Part shown: piece after piece, positions 46,861 to 57,560 of the stretch
Position numbering within the stretch: the first letter of the stretch is position 1
How the letters are laid out: the number at the start of each line of letters is the position of its first letter
Source of the DNA: Brachycybe producta
Taxonomy: Eukaryota; Arthropoda; Diplopoda; Playtdesmida; Andrognathidae
Length of the DNA: 64,000 bases
Assembly (NCBI GenBank): GCA_036925085.1
Contig: JAUPFP010000001.1
Coordinates: forward strand, 1,617,001-1,681,000
Direction: 5' to 3'
Notes under the pieces: generated by a model
The model's input: only the letters and a program-made list of their open reading frames with translations
The model's database searches: none
Told to the model about the DNA's origin: nothing
Translations under genes and position numbers: made by a program

Positions 46861-48440
46861 TTCTAGAGACTTTTAACAATATTACTAGCAAATATCATCA
46901 ATAAAATTATGTTGATAAAAGTTAATAACTTTTTATAGGCCGATTTGTTTCTGTGAAAAATATTAAGATAATAAATTTATATAAACAATGATAATTTTTA
47001 TTTATATCATAAATTAGAACAAAAATATGGAATTTTACTGTTCAGATCGCAAAAAATTTCAAAAATAATGAATTTTTTAAATTAGGACCACAAAGAGACA
47101 AAAATATTGAAATTTTTAAATTTAGTTTAAAAATTATAAAGAAATATTGAAAATATATGTTTTTCATATCCGAAATTAGAAAAGAAAAAATACGAAATTA
47201 CAGATTTAGAAAGAAATATCTAAAATTCATAAATTATTTATGAAAAAATGTATTTATAAATTTATGAAAAAATTTATTAATTATATTAAAAATTAGACAA
47301 AAATAATTAATTTTTATTATTCAGATCACAAATTAGAACAAAAAGAACTTTTGTTTTCACTCAGATTGTTAATAAATTATAATTAAATATATTACTTGTT
47401 TATGCAATTAAATTTTGATAATTTATAAATAATACACATATTACATTAATACAAATTTCATTGAATTGTTTATTTTAAAAGCTAAGCAAGTTTATAATTA
47501 AACTTGTAAATATTTTTAAATTAAAAATATATAGCATTTCAATTATATTCTAATTAGGTTTTATAATTTGCAATTAATATTTTTTAAGACATATTACAAC
47601 AACAACAACAAAAAATATTTTCAAATTCGATAAAGAAATTCTTGTCATTTTTTATCCATCTGAAAATAATTCAAAATTCACTTCTCTCAAAACCAAAAAA
47701 AAAAATCTGAAATTCCAACTATTAATTAAAAAATTGTCCATATTCAAGAATGAAACTTAACATTTGAATTTCAACTTGAACCCTCTGAACATGGTTCCAT
47801 CACAGATAATATCTAGCCTTGAACAGGGTATTTCTATGTTCAAACTCTGTCCTTCAACTTGTCTTCAAGTTGAAGTTTCAAGTGCCAAGTATATTATCTC
47901 ACTTGAATTTAGGCCATACACTCAATGTATGGACCCTGTTTACGTTATTAATGGACGAATCCCTTAGATCAATAATAATATTACATGTATTATAGTAAAA
48001 AAAATTATCCACAGCCATGTTTGTGCGTAAAATATACGTCAACATTATGTAAAAAAAAATGTACAAGTCATAAGTGTTTGAAGATATTTTATTTTTCATT
48101 TGTGATTTTGAAAAAAATTAAGACTTTCTAAAAAAAAAATAGGGTGGATGATATGTTGACGTCAATGTAGTAAATGGTTGCCAGTGATTCAGTGAAATTT
48201 AGGGTGTGCAAAATTAGGGTGAGAAGGTTTTTTTTTTATGGGGTAGTTGGTTGGTAGTGAAAAATGCAATGTGGGGAGAGAGAGAGAGGTGGTATGTGAT
48301 GCAAAAAGACAAAAACGTTGACGTCAACATCCTGCTCAAAAGAAAAGCCAACATTTTATATCTTTGTAATCATCTTATTTATAATATATAGTAAATAATA
48401 TTTGCATATATAATGTTAATTTGTTTGTCTTGTTATTTAT
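46861..48440. other. Gene-free spacer with a family C copy
   Basis: AT-rich, no exon seen. A family C foldback lies at about 47750-47910 (GAATTTCAACTTGAACCCTC, then GTTGAAGTTTCAAGTGCCAA). Confidence 0.5.
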
Positions 48441-48451
48441 GCAGGTGAAAA

Positions 48452-51400
48452 ATGGACAACAGTAATAATTTGTTTCAGGTATTGTTTAATACCTGGAAAG
48501 ATGTTTTTCCTGAACAAAGTGGTAGGTTGTAAATTAATGGTGTAAATTGCACTTTTTCCTATATGGTAGGAAAATAATTGCGGTTTTTTTCTTTCTCAGT
48601 TAATAACGAAATTTATGAATTAATAATTAACTTTATTAATCTGAAATAAGCACCCATTAGAATTGACACATTTTTGGGCAATTAATTGTACAAATTTATT
48701 TATTCCGGTAGTGTAAAATTCTGGAGTCATGGAGTTGATAAAATCTCGAAATGCATTTTTAGCAGTCTGAGCTACATTGTTGAAGATATTAATTTCTTAT
48801 CCATTTTCAATTCAATAGCCTAAATTGAAACACAATCAACAATAAAACCAAAGTTAATGTTACTCAAATACAGACCGCAAAATGCACTTTCAAATGATCT
48901 TAACACAATTAAACACAATGTATTTCCACTTATATTGAAAACAATTGAATTTCAATTGCAGTAAACAAAAACCGCAATTATTTTTCTGGTGCCCATAATA
49001 TGAGCTTTATGGCATTGCTTTTAAGGCTTTTAATTTTGTCAAAAAATGATTTATTATTTTTGTTATTTTCATTTATATTTATAATTTATAAAAAAAATAT
49101 ATTTGATATTTTAAAAAGTATTTATGAACAGCAGATTTTCAAACTTTGATTATATTAATCTGTAGTTTCAAAAAAGAGTAATTACAAATAATAAAATATT
49201 AATATTAAAAATTAAAATTAGAAAAAAAAAATAAAATTAAATAAAAAATTAAATATTAATATTAAATAAAATATTAAATAAAATATTAAATAAAATGTTA
49301 AATAAAATGTTAAATAAAATGTTAAATAAAATGTTAAATAAAATGTTAAATAAAATATAATTAAAATATTATAAATATTAACATTTTATAAAATATTATT
49401 TTTCAATTTCAAACACATATAAAAAGCTTATTTTACAAAGATAACAACATGAAAATATCCCTATTTAATTGATTGAGCTAACTCTTCTAGTTTCTAATAT
49501 ATATTTAAGTTTATTTTTTTGTTTGTAATTTTGCTCTTCTGAAAAACAAAATAATCAGGAGTTTGAAAATCAAAACATCTTAAACAACTCTGAAGTAATT
49601 TCAGTTTCTTTTCTGAATGAATCAAAGAACAACAATGAAATTAATGTTGGTTTTTTTTGGGGGGGGGGGACTTCTATTTTTTAAGACTCAACAACTCAAC
49701 AAAATGTAATTAAATTCTGGAATGCAAGTAACGGAGATCGAAGTTGCATAGAAGCTAAAATACGAGAACTTCACGCTGCAAGCATTTCATCTTTTCATTC
49801 TTCGATGAAATCGAGTGAATCTCTAATTGGTAATAAGTTAATAACAGGGACAAATTTTTTACAAAAAAGTTTTAAATGGAGCTTCTCGTAAGAAAAGCAA
49901 GATTTGCATTTAAAATAATGCAAATTTTTCAGTTATTTTAAAACAATACTTAATATTTTATTTTAAAATTAAAAAAAAAGATCAAAAAGGTTTAAGCCGA
50001 GAATCTCGAAACATAATTAAGACTATTTTTTTTTAAATTTCTTAGAATATCGAGAAGAGTCGAACATGAATGGGCCGGTTAACGCATCTTCGAACCGTCC
50101 TTCACCAGCGCAAGAAAGAGTAATTTCCGAATTGGCTAAACTAAATATTGAAGTGTCGACATTAGAAGCACTCGAATTTAGCGGTGTTGCGACGAAAGAA
50201 CAAATCTGTTTGCTAAAGACCAAACTCGAAAGACGATCGAAGCTTAAAAACCACTTGAAGAGGTTAAGATTTCAAGCTGCAGCACAAAAAAAGTTTCGAG
50301 AATCGAATAAAAACAATTGGAGAAAAATAAAACACGAGCATCCGGAATTGGAAACGGAACTAATCGGAGATGTTTCAAGAATGGCTCGAGGTAAACCGGT
50401 CTAAGTGGCAATGCAAATAAACTAATGGCCACAATAGTCGTCCGTTTTGTGTTTTTAGCATGCCGTATGTTGTTGAAACTAATAAAAGCTCGACATTTTC
50501 AGGATGTTGCGAAACAGAATACGATTCGGTCGAACCATTCAAACAACGTGGTAATCCATTTTATTAATTCATAAATCCATTATTATCCTTTGATTTTCAA
50601 TATTAACTTTAAAAAGAAATTTTTAAAAATGATGGCCGCCATCTTGTTACAGACATAATATGTTATATGGGGCCTGAAACAAGATGGCGGCCATTAAATT
50701 TATTTTAAAAAAATTAGAATTTTATTGCAATTATCAAGAAATTACTAAATTTGTTGATTTCTTTTTTTTTTGCTAACTTGAAGTGAAAAGTAAAACAATC
50801 ACTGAAATTGTCATACTTCCACAAAAAAACGTTTATTTTGAACGATATCTATCGTGAAGATACTTCGATCAATTTCTTTTTAAAGTTGCTACAATAATAG
50901 TTTTGTCTTTTTCTAGTATATAAAATTTCAGTAATATTTTTTTTTTCAAAATTAACAAGTTACTTCATTTCTTTGTTATACGATAAAAGACATCAAAGTG
51001 GTAACTTGCAAAGTTAACAACAAGATATGGTCACTTTCAGCTTCTAACACGAGTCGGCCGTCTCCAGCGCAAGAAAGAGTAATTGCCGATTTGACTAAAT
51101 TGGAAAGTGAAGTTTCTAGTCTACAACAGATGGAATCGTGTGGATTTGCAACGAGAGAACAGATTTGTTTGCTAAAAGCAAAGCTGGAGCTGAGAACCAA
51201 ACTACGAAACCAACTGAAGAGGTTACGATCGCAAGCGATAGCATCGAAGAAAGTTCGAGACTCGAATAAAAATAATCTGAAAAAATTAAAGGAATCTCAT
51301 CCGGAATTAGAAAATCAACTGAGTCTAGCGATACCGAGAAATACGAGAGGAAGACCGAGAATAGAAGAAAAACAACCTCTGTTGCTACAAACTATCGTCG

Positions 51401-51533
51401 ATTTGGTTAATCAGAATGTCGGCGCCGATTACGATGATGAGAGATCGGAATCGTTACGATGTTGTCAGACTTTAAACGACTTACATGTTGAATTGAAAAA
51501 CCATGGTAAAGTTATGTTAAATATGTTAAATAC

Positions 51534-51572
<39 letters not shown>

Positions 51573-53525
51573 CACGATTGTGATTTTTGTTTTCTAATTT
51601 AAATAATTTCAATTTAAATCGGATTTTTTTTTAAAATATTTCAATTAAAATATCCAAATTATTTCAATATTTTTAAAGCAATATTTGTAAAATTATTAAA
51701 AATAAGTAATATTAATTAAGGTGGTTTTCAAGTGTAAATCTTCCTTCGAACTATGGTTATCTTCAGGAGCAAAATGCAGAGAAACTTGAAAGTGTTTTAG
51801 AAACTAGAAGGGTAGCTCAATCAACTTAATGATCTTTTTTCATGTTGTGATATCTTTCAAAATGAACTCTTTCTAAAGAGTTAGGTCATTTTCAAACTGA
51901 CATAAAAAGTTCATTTTAAAAGATATCAATATGAAAACACTATTAAGTAATTCAGCTACCCTTCTAGTTTCTAACGCACGTTCAATTTTTTCTTTAACTT
52001 ATTTTAAATGGCGCAATTCTGATCGTAGCATTTTTTTCTTCGATTAGGTTTCCAACTTTCACGTTCGGCACTTTACTTGAGACTTTTACCGAGAGATTCA
52101 AAAGCATTCGATGGGAAACGGCACGTTGTCACTGTTCCGGTAAAGCTCTCTCGCAGCGAAACCTACGAGAGGAAACATCACGAAGATAGTGAGTTTGCGG
52201 CAGTTACGATAAAATATGTCAAGAACTTAGTAGAAATGTTCGGGAAAGACTGTGTTTTTGCTTTAAGCCAAGACAACAAAGCTAGAGTACCATTGGGACT
52301 CCCAGCTGCAAATAACCAAGCTCCTATATTAATGCATATGGATTATCGTGGAAAACATCACGAAAACGATTATGGTTTCGCTACGAAACATAAATTAATT
52401 CCTTCTGTCTATGCAGGATTATCTTTCGATGAATCCGGAAAACTTTCGTACTGCGGTCCGACTTACATTGCAATTCGAAGTGGTAAACACGACTCGAGTA
52501 CTCCCGGCACACATGCCGCAGACTTTAGAAGACTTACGGCATTGCCACTTTTTCACGAATTGTCGCGGTCGAACACCGGCACCTTGAAACCTATTCTAAC
52601 ACTATTCGTCGACGGTGCCACCAATGAAAATCCCAGACTTCCAAAGGTTCTTCTACAGTCCGTACAACATTTCAAGCGCTATGACCTCGATGCCATGTTC
52701 GTAGTAACGCACGCGCCGAGACAATCGGCGCACGATCCGATCGAACGACGAATGGCAGCATTATCTCGAGATCTATCGGCTATCGTTTTGCCACACGAAC
52801 ATTATGGCACTCATTTAGATTCGACTGGAAAGACGATCGACTTGCAGCTTGAAATGATGAATTTTAAGAAAGCCGGAGAATGTTTGTCTGAAGTTTGGTC
52901 TAGTAACAAGATCGACGGTTACGACGTTGTTGCGGAATACGTCGAACCGCTTCTCGAAGACGGCGGTTCTCTGTCGAGTTTTACCGAAGAGTGGAAGGCA
53001 GAACATGTGGTTCAGTCACAATATCTACTTCAGATCGTGAAATGCGGTGCCGTATCGTGTTGCGGCCAACTTCGAACAAACATTCGAGATGTTCTTCCGA
53101 ATGGAAGAATTCCGGCACCGGTTAAATTTCGTAGATGTCCGACGGGTGTTTGGATGTGTTCGAGAGATGACGTGGAAGGAGAGTACTCGCAAGATTTGGC
53201 ACATCGTATCGCATTCGATCGTACGGTATACAAGTGTTTGCCGAATATTCCGTTCGATTATTTTTGTCCATCGATCAGTGCCACCATGAACCAGAGGATC
53301 TGCCCGTATTGCCATTCGTACTTTACGACGAAACGAGCTTTGTCGTCACATATGAGGATGCATAAGAAAAAATCTGACGTCGTGTCGAGTTTTGTCGAAA
53401 GTTTAGATAACGGAGATTCGGATAACGAAGAATCGATTTCCGATGCAGAAGTTGATAAAGACGATATTCATATTATTCAGAATTTAACTCATTGGATGTC
53501 TTCACCGTTCGAAGCTATTTATTAA
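48452..53525 (+). CDS. Transposase-like protein with C2H2 finger and duplicated N-terminal module
   Basis: Six exons: 48452-48521, 49686-49829, 50046-50390, 50503-50550, 50990-51505, 52048-53525; 866 residues, all junctions in phase, no stop or frameshift. An upstream non-coding exon is likely (acceptor GCAG at 48441-48444). Order: short start with NTWKDVFPEQ; module 1 (about 87-175) and module 2 (about 221-310), both beginning NR/SRPSPAQERVI, then EQICLLK..LE and a basic coiled-coil-like helix; GRPRIEEKQPLLLQ; a helix-turn-helix-like GFQLSRSALYLRLLP; then a large domain with SQDNKARVPLG, LFVDGATNENPR and DPIERRMAALSRD, giving candidate DDE residues Asp450, Asp563 and Glu607. A CPYC-x12-H-x3-H finger (Cys793 to His813) and an acidic tail follow. 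The middle resembles unnamed DDE transposase-like C2H2 proteins I recall from invertebrate genomes; this is from memory. No terminal inverted repeats flank it, so it may be a domesticated gene. Introns carry a mariner relic and foldbacks. Confidence 0.8.
48563..48997 (-). mobile_element. Internally deleted mariner, second copy, in intron 1
   Basis: GGTAGGAAAATAATTGCGGT at the left and ACCGCAATTATTTTTCTGGT at the right are the mariner ends. The interior is the reverse complement of 18203-18627, with the same deletion and the same C-terminal codons now disrupted by small indels. The outer TTAGGTT bases are eroded, so the exact limits are approximate. Confidence 0.88.
49240..49360 (+). repeat. 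13-bp tandem array in intron 1
   Basis: About nine copies of TTAAATAAAATGT / TTAAATAAAATAT. Confidence 0.9.
50619..50715. mobile_element. Small foldback with YY1-like motifs in intron 4
   Basis: ATGGCCGCCATCTTGTT and AACAAGATGGCGGCCAT are perfect inverted copies around a ~29-base loop. The AAGATGGCGGCC word matches the YY1 core and recurs at 59852 and 60057. Confidence 0.75.
51536..51567 (+). repeat. (GA)n microsatellite
   Basis: About 15 GA dinucleotides directly after the exon 5 donor region of the transposase-like gene. Confidence 0.9.
51765..52000. mobile_element. Foldback family A copy in intron 5
   Basis: A well-preserved copy: CAGGAGCAAAATGCAGAGAA, then AAACTAGAAGGGTAGCTCAA; the right arm carries AAAGATATCAATATGAAAAC, then CTACCCTTCTAGTTTCTAA. 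It ends about 50 bases before exon 6. Confidence 0.85.
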
Positions 53526-53673
53526 TAGTTTTTTGTTCTTAATGCAATTAGATGAAATCATTTCTCTCGAACTTATTAAAAGTGTAAATGTCATAGTTCT
53601 TAATTTATTTGTATTAAAGAAGTTTGTACCGTACGAAAGGTTAAAAAAGAATTGAAAAGTAACGAAAAGTTTG

Positions 53674-53679
53674 AATAAA
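53674..53679 (+). terminator. Candidate poly(A) signal of the transposase-like gene
   Basis: AATAAA about 150 bases after the stop codon, the first canonical hexamer found. Confidence 0.45.
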
Positions 53680-53730
53680 TTTTAAAATCATCAAATAATA
53701 CGATTAAAAGTTTCTATAAACATATTTGAA

Positions 53731-53975
53731 AAGAAATTCAAAAGCGTATTTGAAACTAGAAATGTGAAGAAACTTAGTTGTAGCATTTTTTTATGACGAC
53801 ATCTTTCAAACCGAACTTCGTATCGTAATTTGAAAATATCAAAATCTGTACCCATTTTTTTTAATTGGCAATAAAACATTTTAAAATGTTTTAGGTAAAA
53901 AGTTAATTTTAAAAGATATTGTCGTAGATAGTCTACTGCACAATTTCTTTACTCTTCTAGTTTAGAATTGATTTT
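53731..53975. mobile_element. Decayed family A copy
   Basis: TTTGAAACTAGAAATGTGAA on the left, AAAGTTAATTTTAAAAGATA and TTTACTCTTCTAGTTTAGAA on the right, with the usual internal TTTCAAACCGAACTT. Confidence 0.6.
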
Positions 53976-54059
53976 GGACATCTTTTAGAAGATGCTTCAA
54001 AACAATTACATACTTGAATTCCTACACCTATATATTTACGCAAGATTTATAAAAACACC

Positions 54060-54310
54060 TCTAATGTAGGTAGGTACTCAAGTGTCCAACTTCCCAAGTA
54101 CCCATGAGCCAAAGTGCCCAAGTTACCAGTGATCAAGTGAACAGTAAGTAAGTGCCCAGTGTCTTAAGTACCCAAGTGTCTAGAGCCCATTGAACAAGTG
54201 CCCAGTTTTTGGTGTCCACATTCCCAGTGCCCAAAAATTTCCAGTGATCAAATGAACAGTAAATAAGTTCCCAGTGTCCAACTGCCCGATGTCCCATTTT
54301 CACGAAGTTG
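54060..54310 (+). repeat. Degenerate CCCAAGTG/CCCAGTG tandem array
   Basis: Roughly twenty irregular units of 9-13 bases such as AAGTGCCCAGTGT, AAGTACCCAAGTG and CCAGTGATCAA. A longer unit (CCAGTGATCAAGTGAACAGT) occurs twice about 115 bases apart. Its base composition differs from the AT-rich surroundings. Confidence 0.75.
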
Positions 54311-55554
54311 TTGTCAATAACAAATGCGACTTGCAACCGTTCTGAGGTGGCAGACTCCAGAGAGCCCCAGTTTTAACAGAACAAATAAGACTAAAATAGA
54401 AATTTCTATATAAATTTCCCCAGACTGAAAAACAAAAGATCCAGGTGGACACCATCTTCCAAAATGTTCCATCCTCTTTATCATGAGTGACAGATGAATA
54501 AGACGAAAATTGCGTGAACATTCCCAACTTGGAAAACACTTCGAATTGCTATTTATAACTTTAAAAAAACGAAGATGATTTATTTTGCGTCTTTCTCTTC
54601 TTGAGAATCTTTTTTCGCAATTTGTCATTGACTCACATAAAATTTAATGTGGGTGGACGAAGGGGGGAAAAAAAAGATGCCTCATCTTGATTACTAAACT
54701 TTTTTTTTTCTGTTTCACTTTGGACAAAATATCACTTTCACACTTTAATATCCAACAGACTAGAAGAGGCCTCACTGTGACACTTGAGAGTATAAAGTTG
54801 GTGTCTTCTCAAAGGTAAACTTTTTTTTAAAATTTACAAATAGTTTAACAACTTTAAAGAAACTTTTGGATTGGTCAAGGTGGCCAACCTATTTTTTTCT
54901 TCTCACTTGGTCAACTGGTCAAAGTAGGCCATTTAAGAAAAAAAAAAGTGATATTTCAGCAACAGAAAATAAAAATGGCCAAAGTGGAACCGTTGTGTGT
55001 CCAGGTGAAAGTGGACCATCATACAGGAGGAGGTGGAGACACAATAAGGACCAATATCTACCACCATTTAATTCCAAGGCCCATTGGGTTCACTTTTGGT
55101 TATGGAAGACTCATAACGAAACGAACTCACATCTGTCAACTTGAATCGTTTCGATATCGTTACACGTCAGTAAGTATTATTCATTTTTTTTTAAAAAGTT
55201 TATTTTGAAAAATGTGCAGCTCTCATTAAGTAATTACTTATTAATTTTTTTTAAATTATGAGGGATTTTAATTTTTAATTATTTAATCTATTTTGTAATA
55301 TTTTTTTTAACAATAACAGCAAGTTAAAAAAAAGCCAAAACTCACAGCAGGACGTCCCATTTAAATGAGCTTTTTTTTTCTGAGCTCATATCCGGATTAG
55401 GAATTTAAAGGAGTGGCTCAGGATGCGGGTTTTTTTCTTCTTAAATTAAAATTTCGTCTGCTTCAAAAGACCGGTTTATTTAAAATCTATATTAATGTGT
55501 AAATTTTAAAGTATAAACTTCCATCAAAACTCTGCTTATTCTATATTTCATGTG
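54311..55554. other. Spacer with one weak exon candidate
   Basis: An open frame from ATG 54975 to about 55168 ends at a strong donor CA|GTAAGT, but its protein (starting MAKVEPLCVQVKVDHH) resembles nothing I know and no partner exon is seen. No gene is called. Confidence 0.3.
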
Positions 55555-55802
55555 CCAAATGAAGAGAAACTTGAAAGTGGTTTAGAAACTAGAAGGGTAG
55601 CTCAATCACTTAAGTGTAATTTTTATGTTGATATCTTTCAAAATAAACTTTTTATGTTAATTTGAAAGTTACTTGACTTCTAAGCTAACAGTCTTTATAA
55701 AAAGTTTATTTTTGAAAGAAATCAAAATGAAAATTACTCTTAAATTACCCTTCTAGTTTATAAAACACTTTCTAGTTTTTTTTCTTAATTCTGCTCCTGA
55801 TG
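55555..55802. mobile_element. Foldback family A copy
   Basis: GAAACTTGAAAGTGGTTTAG, ACTAGAAGGGTAGCTCAATC; right arm AAAGTTTATTTTTGAAAGAA and TACCCTTCTAGTTTATAAAA, ending TGCTCCTGA. Confidence 0.85.
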
Positions 55803-55867
55803 AAAACCAGAATAATCAGAGTTCGAGAATCAGCTCTTCATGAATCATCTTAAGATGGTTTTAAAAT

Positions 55868-56143
55868 GAGCAAAGTTAAGAAGAAACTTGAAAGTGTTTT
55901 AGAAACTAGAAGGGTAGCTCAATCAATCACTTAAGGATGTTTTCATGTTGATAATCTTTCAAAATAAACTTTTTATATCAGTTTGAAAATGACCCAACTT
56001 TAAGCAGAATGATATTTTTTTTAAATTTTGTTTATAAAAAGTTTATTTTGAAACTAATCAACATGAAAATTACTCTGAAGTGATTGAGCTACCCTTCTAG
56101 TTTCTAAAAACACTTTCTAGTTTCTCTAAATTTTGTTCCTGAA
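55868..56143. mobile_element. Foldback family A copy
   Basis: GCAAAGTTAAGAAGAAACTT and ACTAGAAGGGTAGCTCAATC; right arm TGATTGAGCTACCCTTCTAG, TTTCTAAAAACACTTTCTAG, ending TTTGTTCCTGAA. One of the clearest copies, only 65 bp after the previous one. Confidence 0.9.
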
Positions 56144-56202
56144 AGACAGAATTGATCACAGTTCAAAAATCAGCTGTTTATAAACCGTCTCAAAATGGTT
56201 TT

Positions 56203-56330
56203 AAAGAAATTTGAAAAGTGTTTTAGAAACTAGAAGAGAGATCTCAATCACTTAAGAATGTTTTTCATATTGACATTTAATAAAAAAACATTCTAGTTTC
56301 TAAAACACTTTTCAAATTCCGCTTTCTGAA
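56203..56330. mobile_element. Foldback family A copy, centre deleted
   Basis: GTGTTTTAGAAACTAGAAGA and CTCAATCACTTAAGAATG on the left; the internal pair is missing and the right arm CTAGTTTCTAAAACACTTTT follows directly. Confidence 0.75.
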
Positions 56331-56564
56331 ACACACAGAGTTCATAAAAATATATAAAAAATGAGACCATTTAATTTAGATTCAAACAAATTTAAGTCAA
56401 ACTTAAAAATAGGCATCAATGGAATAAACAAAGTTGTTCCTGTTAGAAAGTTAACATTTTTGCGATTTTTAACCTGTGTTTTCTAGTAAATAGTAAACAC
56501 CCAATATAAACAAGTTCGTTTAGAGAAAGCCGAAAACAAAGCAACAAACTCAACTGAAATCTTT

Positions 56565-56805
56565 TAGAAGCAACTTTAAGAGCAACTTTAAGAGCAACTT
56601 TAAGAGCAACTTTAGAAGCAACTTTAAGAGTAACTTTAAGAGTAACTTTAGAAGTAACTTTAGAAGCAACTTTAAGAGCAACTTTAGAAGCAATTTTAGA
56701 AGCAACTTTAAGAGCAACTTCAGAAGCAACTTTAAGAGCAACTTTAGAAGCAACTTTAAGAGCAACTTTAGAAGCAACTTTAAGAGCAACTTTAAGAAAG
56801 TTATT
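56565..56805 (-). repeat. 12-bp minisatellite (GCAACTTTAAGA)n
   Basis: About twenty copies of GCAACTTTAAGA / GCAACTTTAGAA. Because the unit is a multiple of three, the minus strand stays open and would read as LLK or ALKVAS repeats; this is a by-product, not a gene. Confidence 0.95.
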
Positions 56806-57169
56806 TAATATTTGCACAAAAAACTAGAATAATATAGGAATAAAATAAAATGTTTTCATGTTGATATCTTTCAAAATAAACTTTTTTGTGAAAGTTTGAA
56901 AGAAGACTTTATAATTTAATTGCTAAACACAGAGTTACACAGTTCAGACAATGATTTTGTAAAGTAAACGATTTTTATTTTCAGAAAGCAAGCAACTTTA
57001 AGACGATAAAATCAAATCGTTAAAAACTAGAATAGTACAATAGTGCATTAAAAATATTTTTTAATTAGATTAGATCTTTAAAATTAAAGTTTTAATTATA
57101 TAAATTTGAAATTGATCATTTTTGTATGAAAAAGGAGTGAAATTTAAGTATTCTTAACCAGGGTGAATT

Positions 57170-57560
57170 GATTTAAATGAAATTGATTTAAATCACTGAT
57201 TTTGAATCGCGATTTACATCAATTACTTTTTTTATTCTTCATTAAGATTAACGTGATTTAAATCACGATTTAATAAAAAAAAATTGGCAACGCCATAAAA
57301 ATCAAGTGATTTAAAATCACGTTTTGAAATTTTTGTTTTTCATAAAATTTCACACTTAAAAGTCTTGAATGAAGTTTGAGTTTTTAAGAGGGGAATTTTA
57401 TGAAATTTTAAGTAAACAAAAATACCTAATTTAATATTTTAAAAAATGATTTAAATAAAAAATCTGATTTCAATTAAAAAATCTGATTTCAATTAAAAAA
57501 TCTGATTTCAATTAAAAAATCTGATTTAAATAAAATTTAATCTGATTTAAATAAAAAAAA
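57170..57560. repeat. GATTTAAATCA-rich foldback and 20-bp tandem array
   Basis: TGATTTAAATCAC and its inverse recur at 57180-57320. At 57430-57550 the unit AAAAAATCTGATTTCAATT repeats about five times. Confidence 0.7.

Noticed and set aside
56443-56817. Minus-strand 124-codon frame of Ala-Leu-Lys-Val repeats
   Set aside because: It is a translation of the 12-bp minisatellite; two overlapping frames are open only because the unit length is divisible by three.
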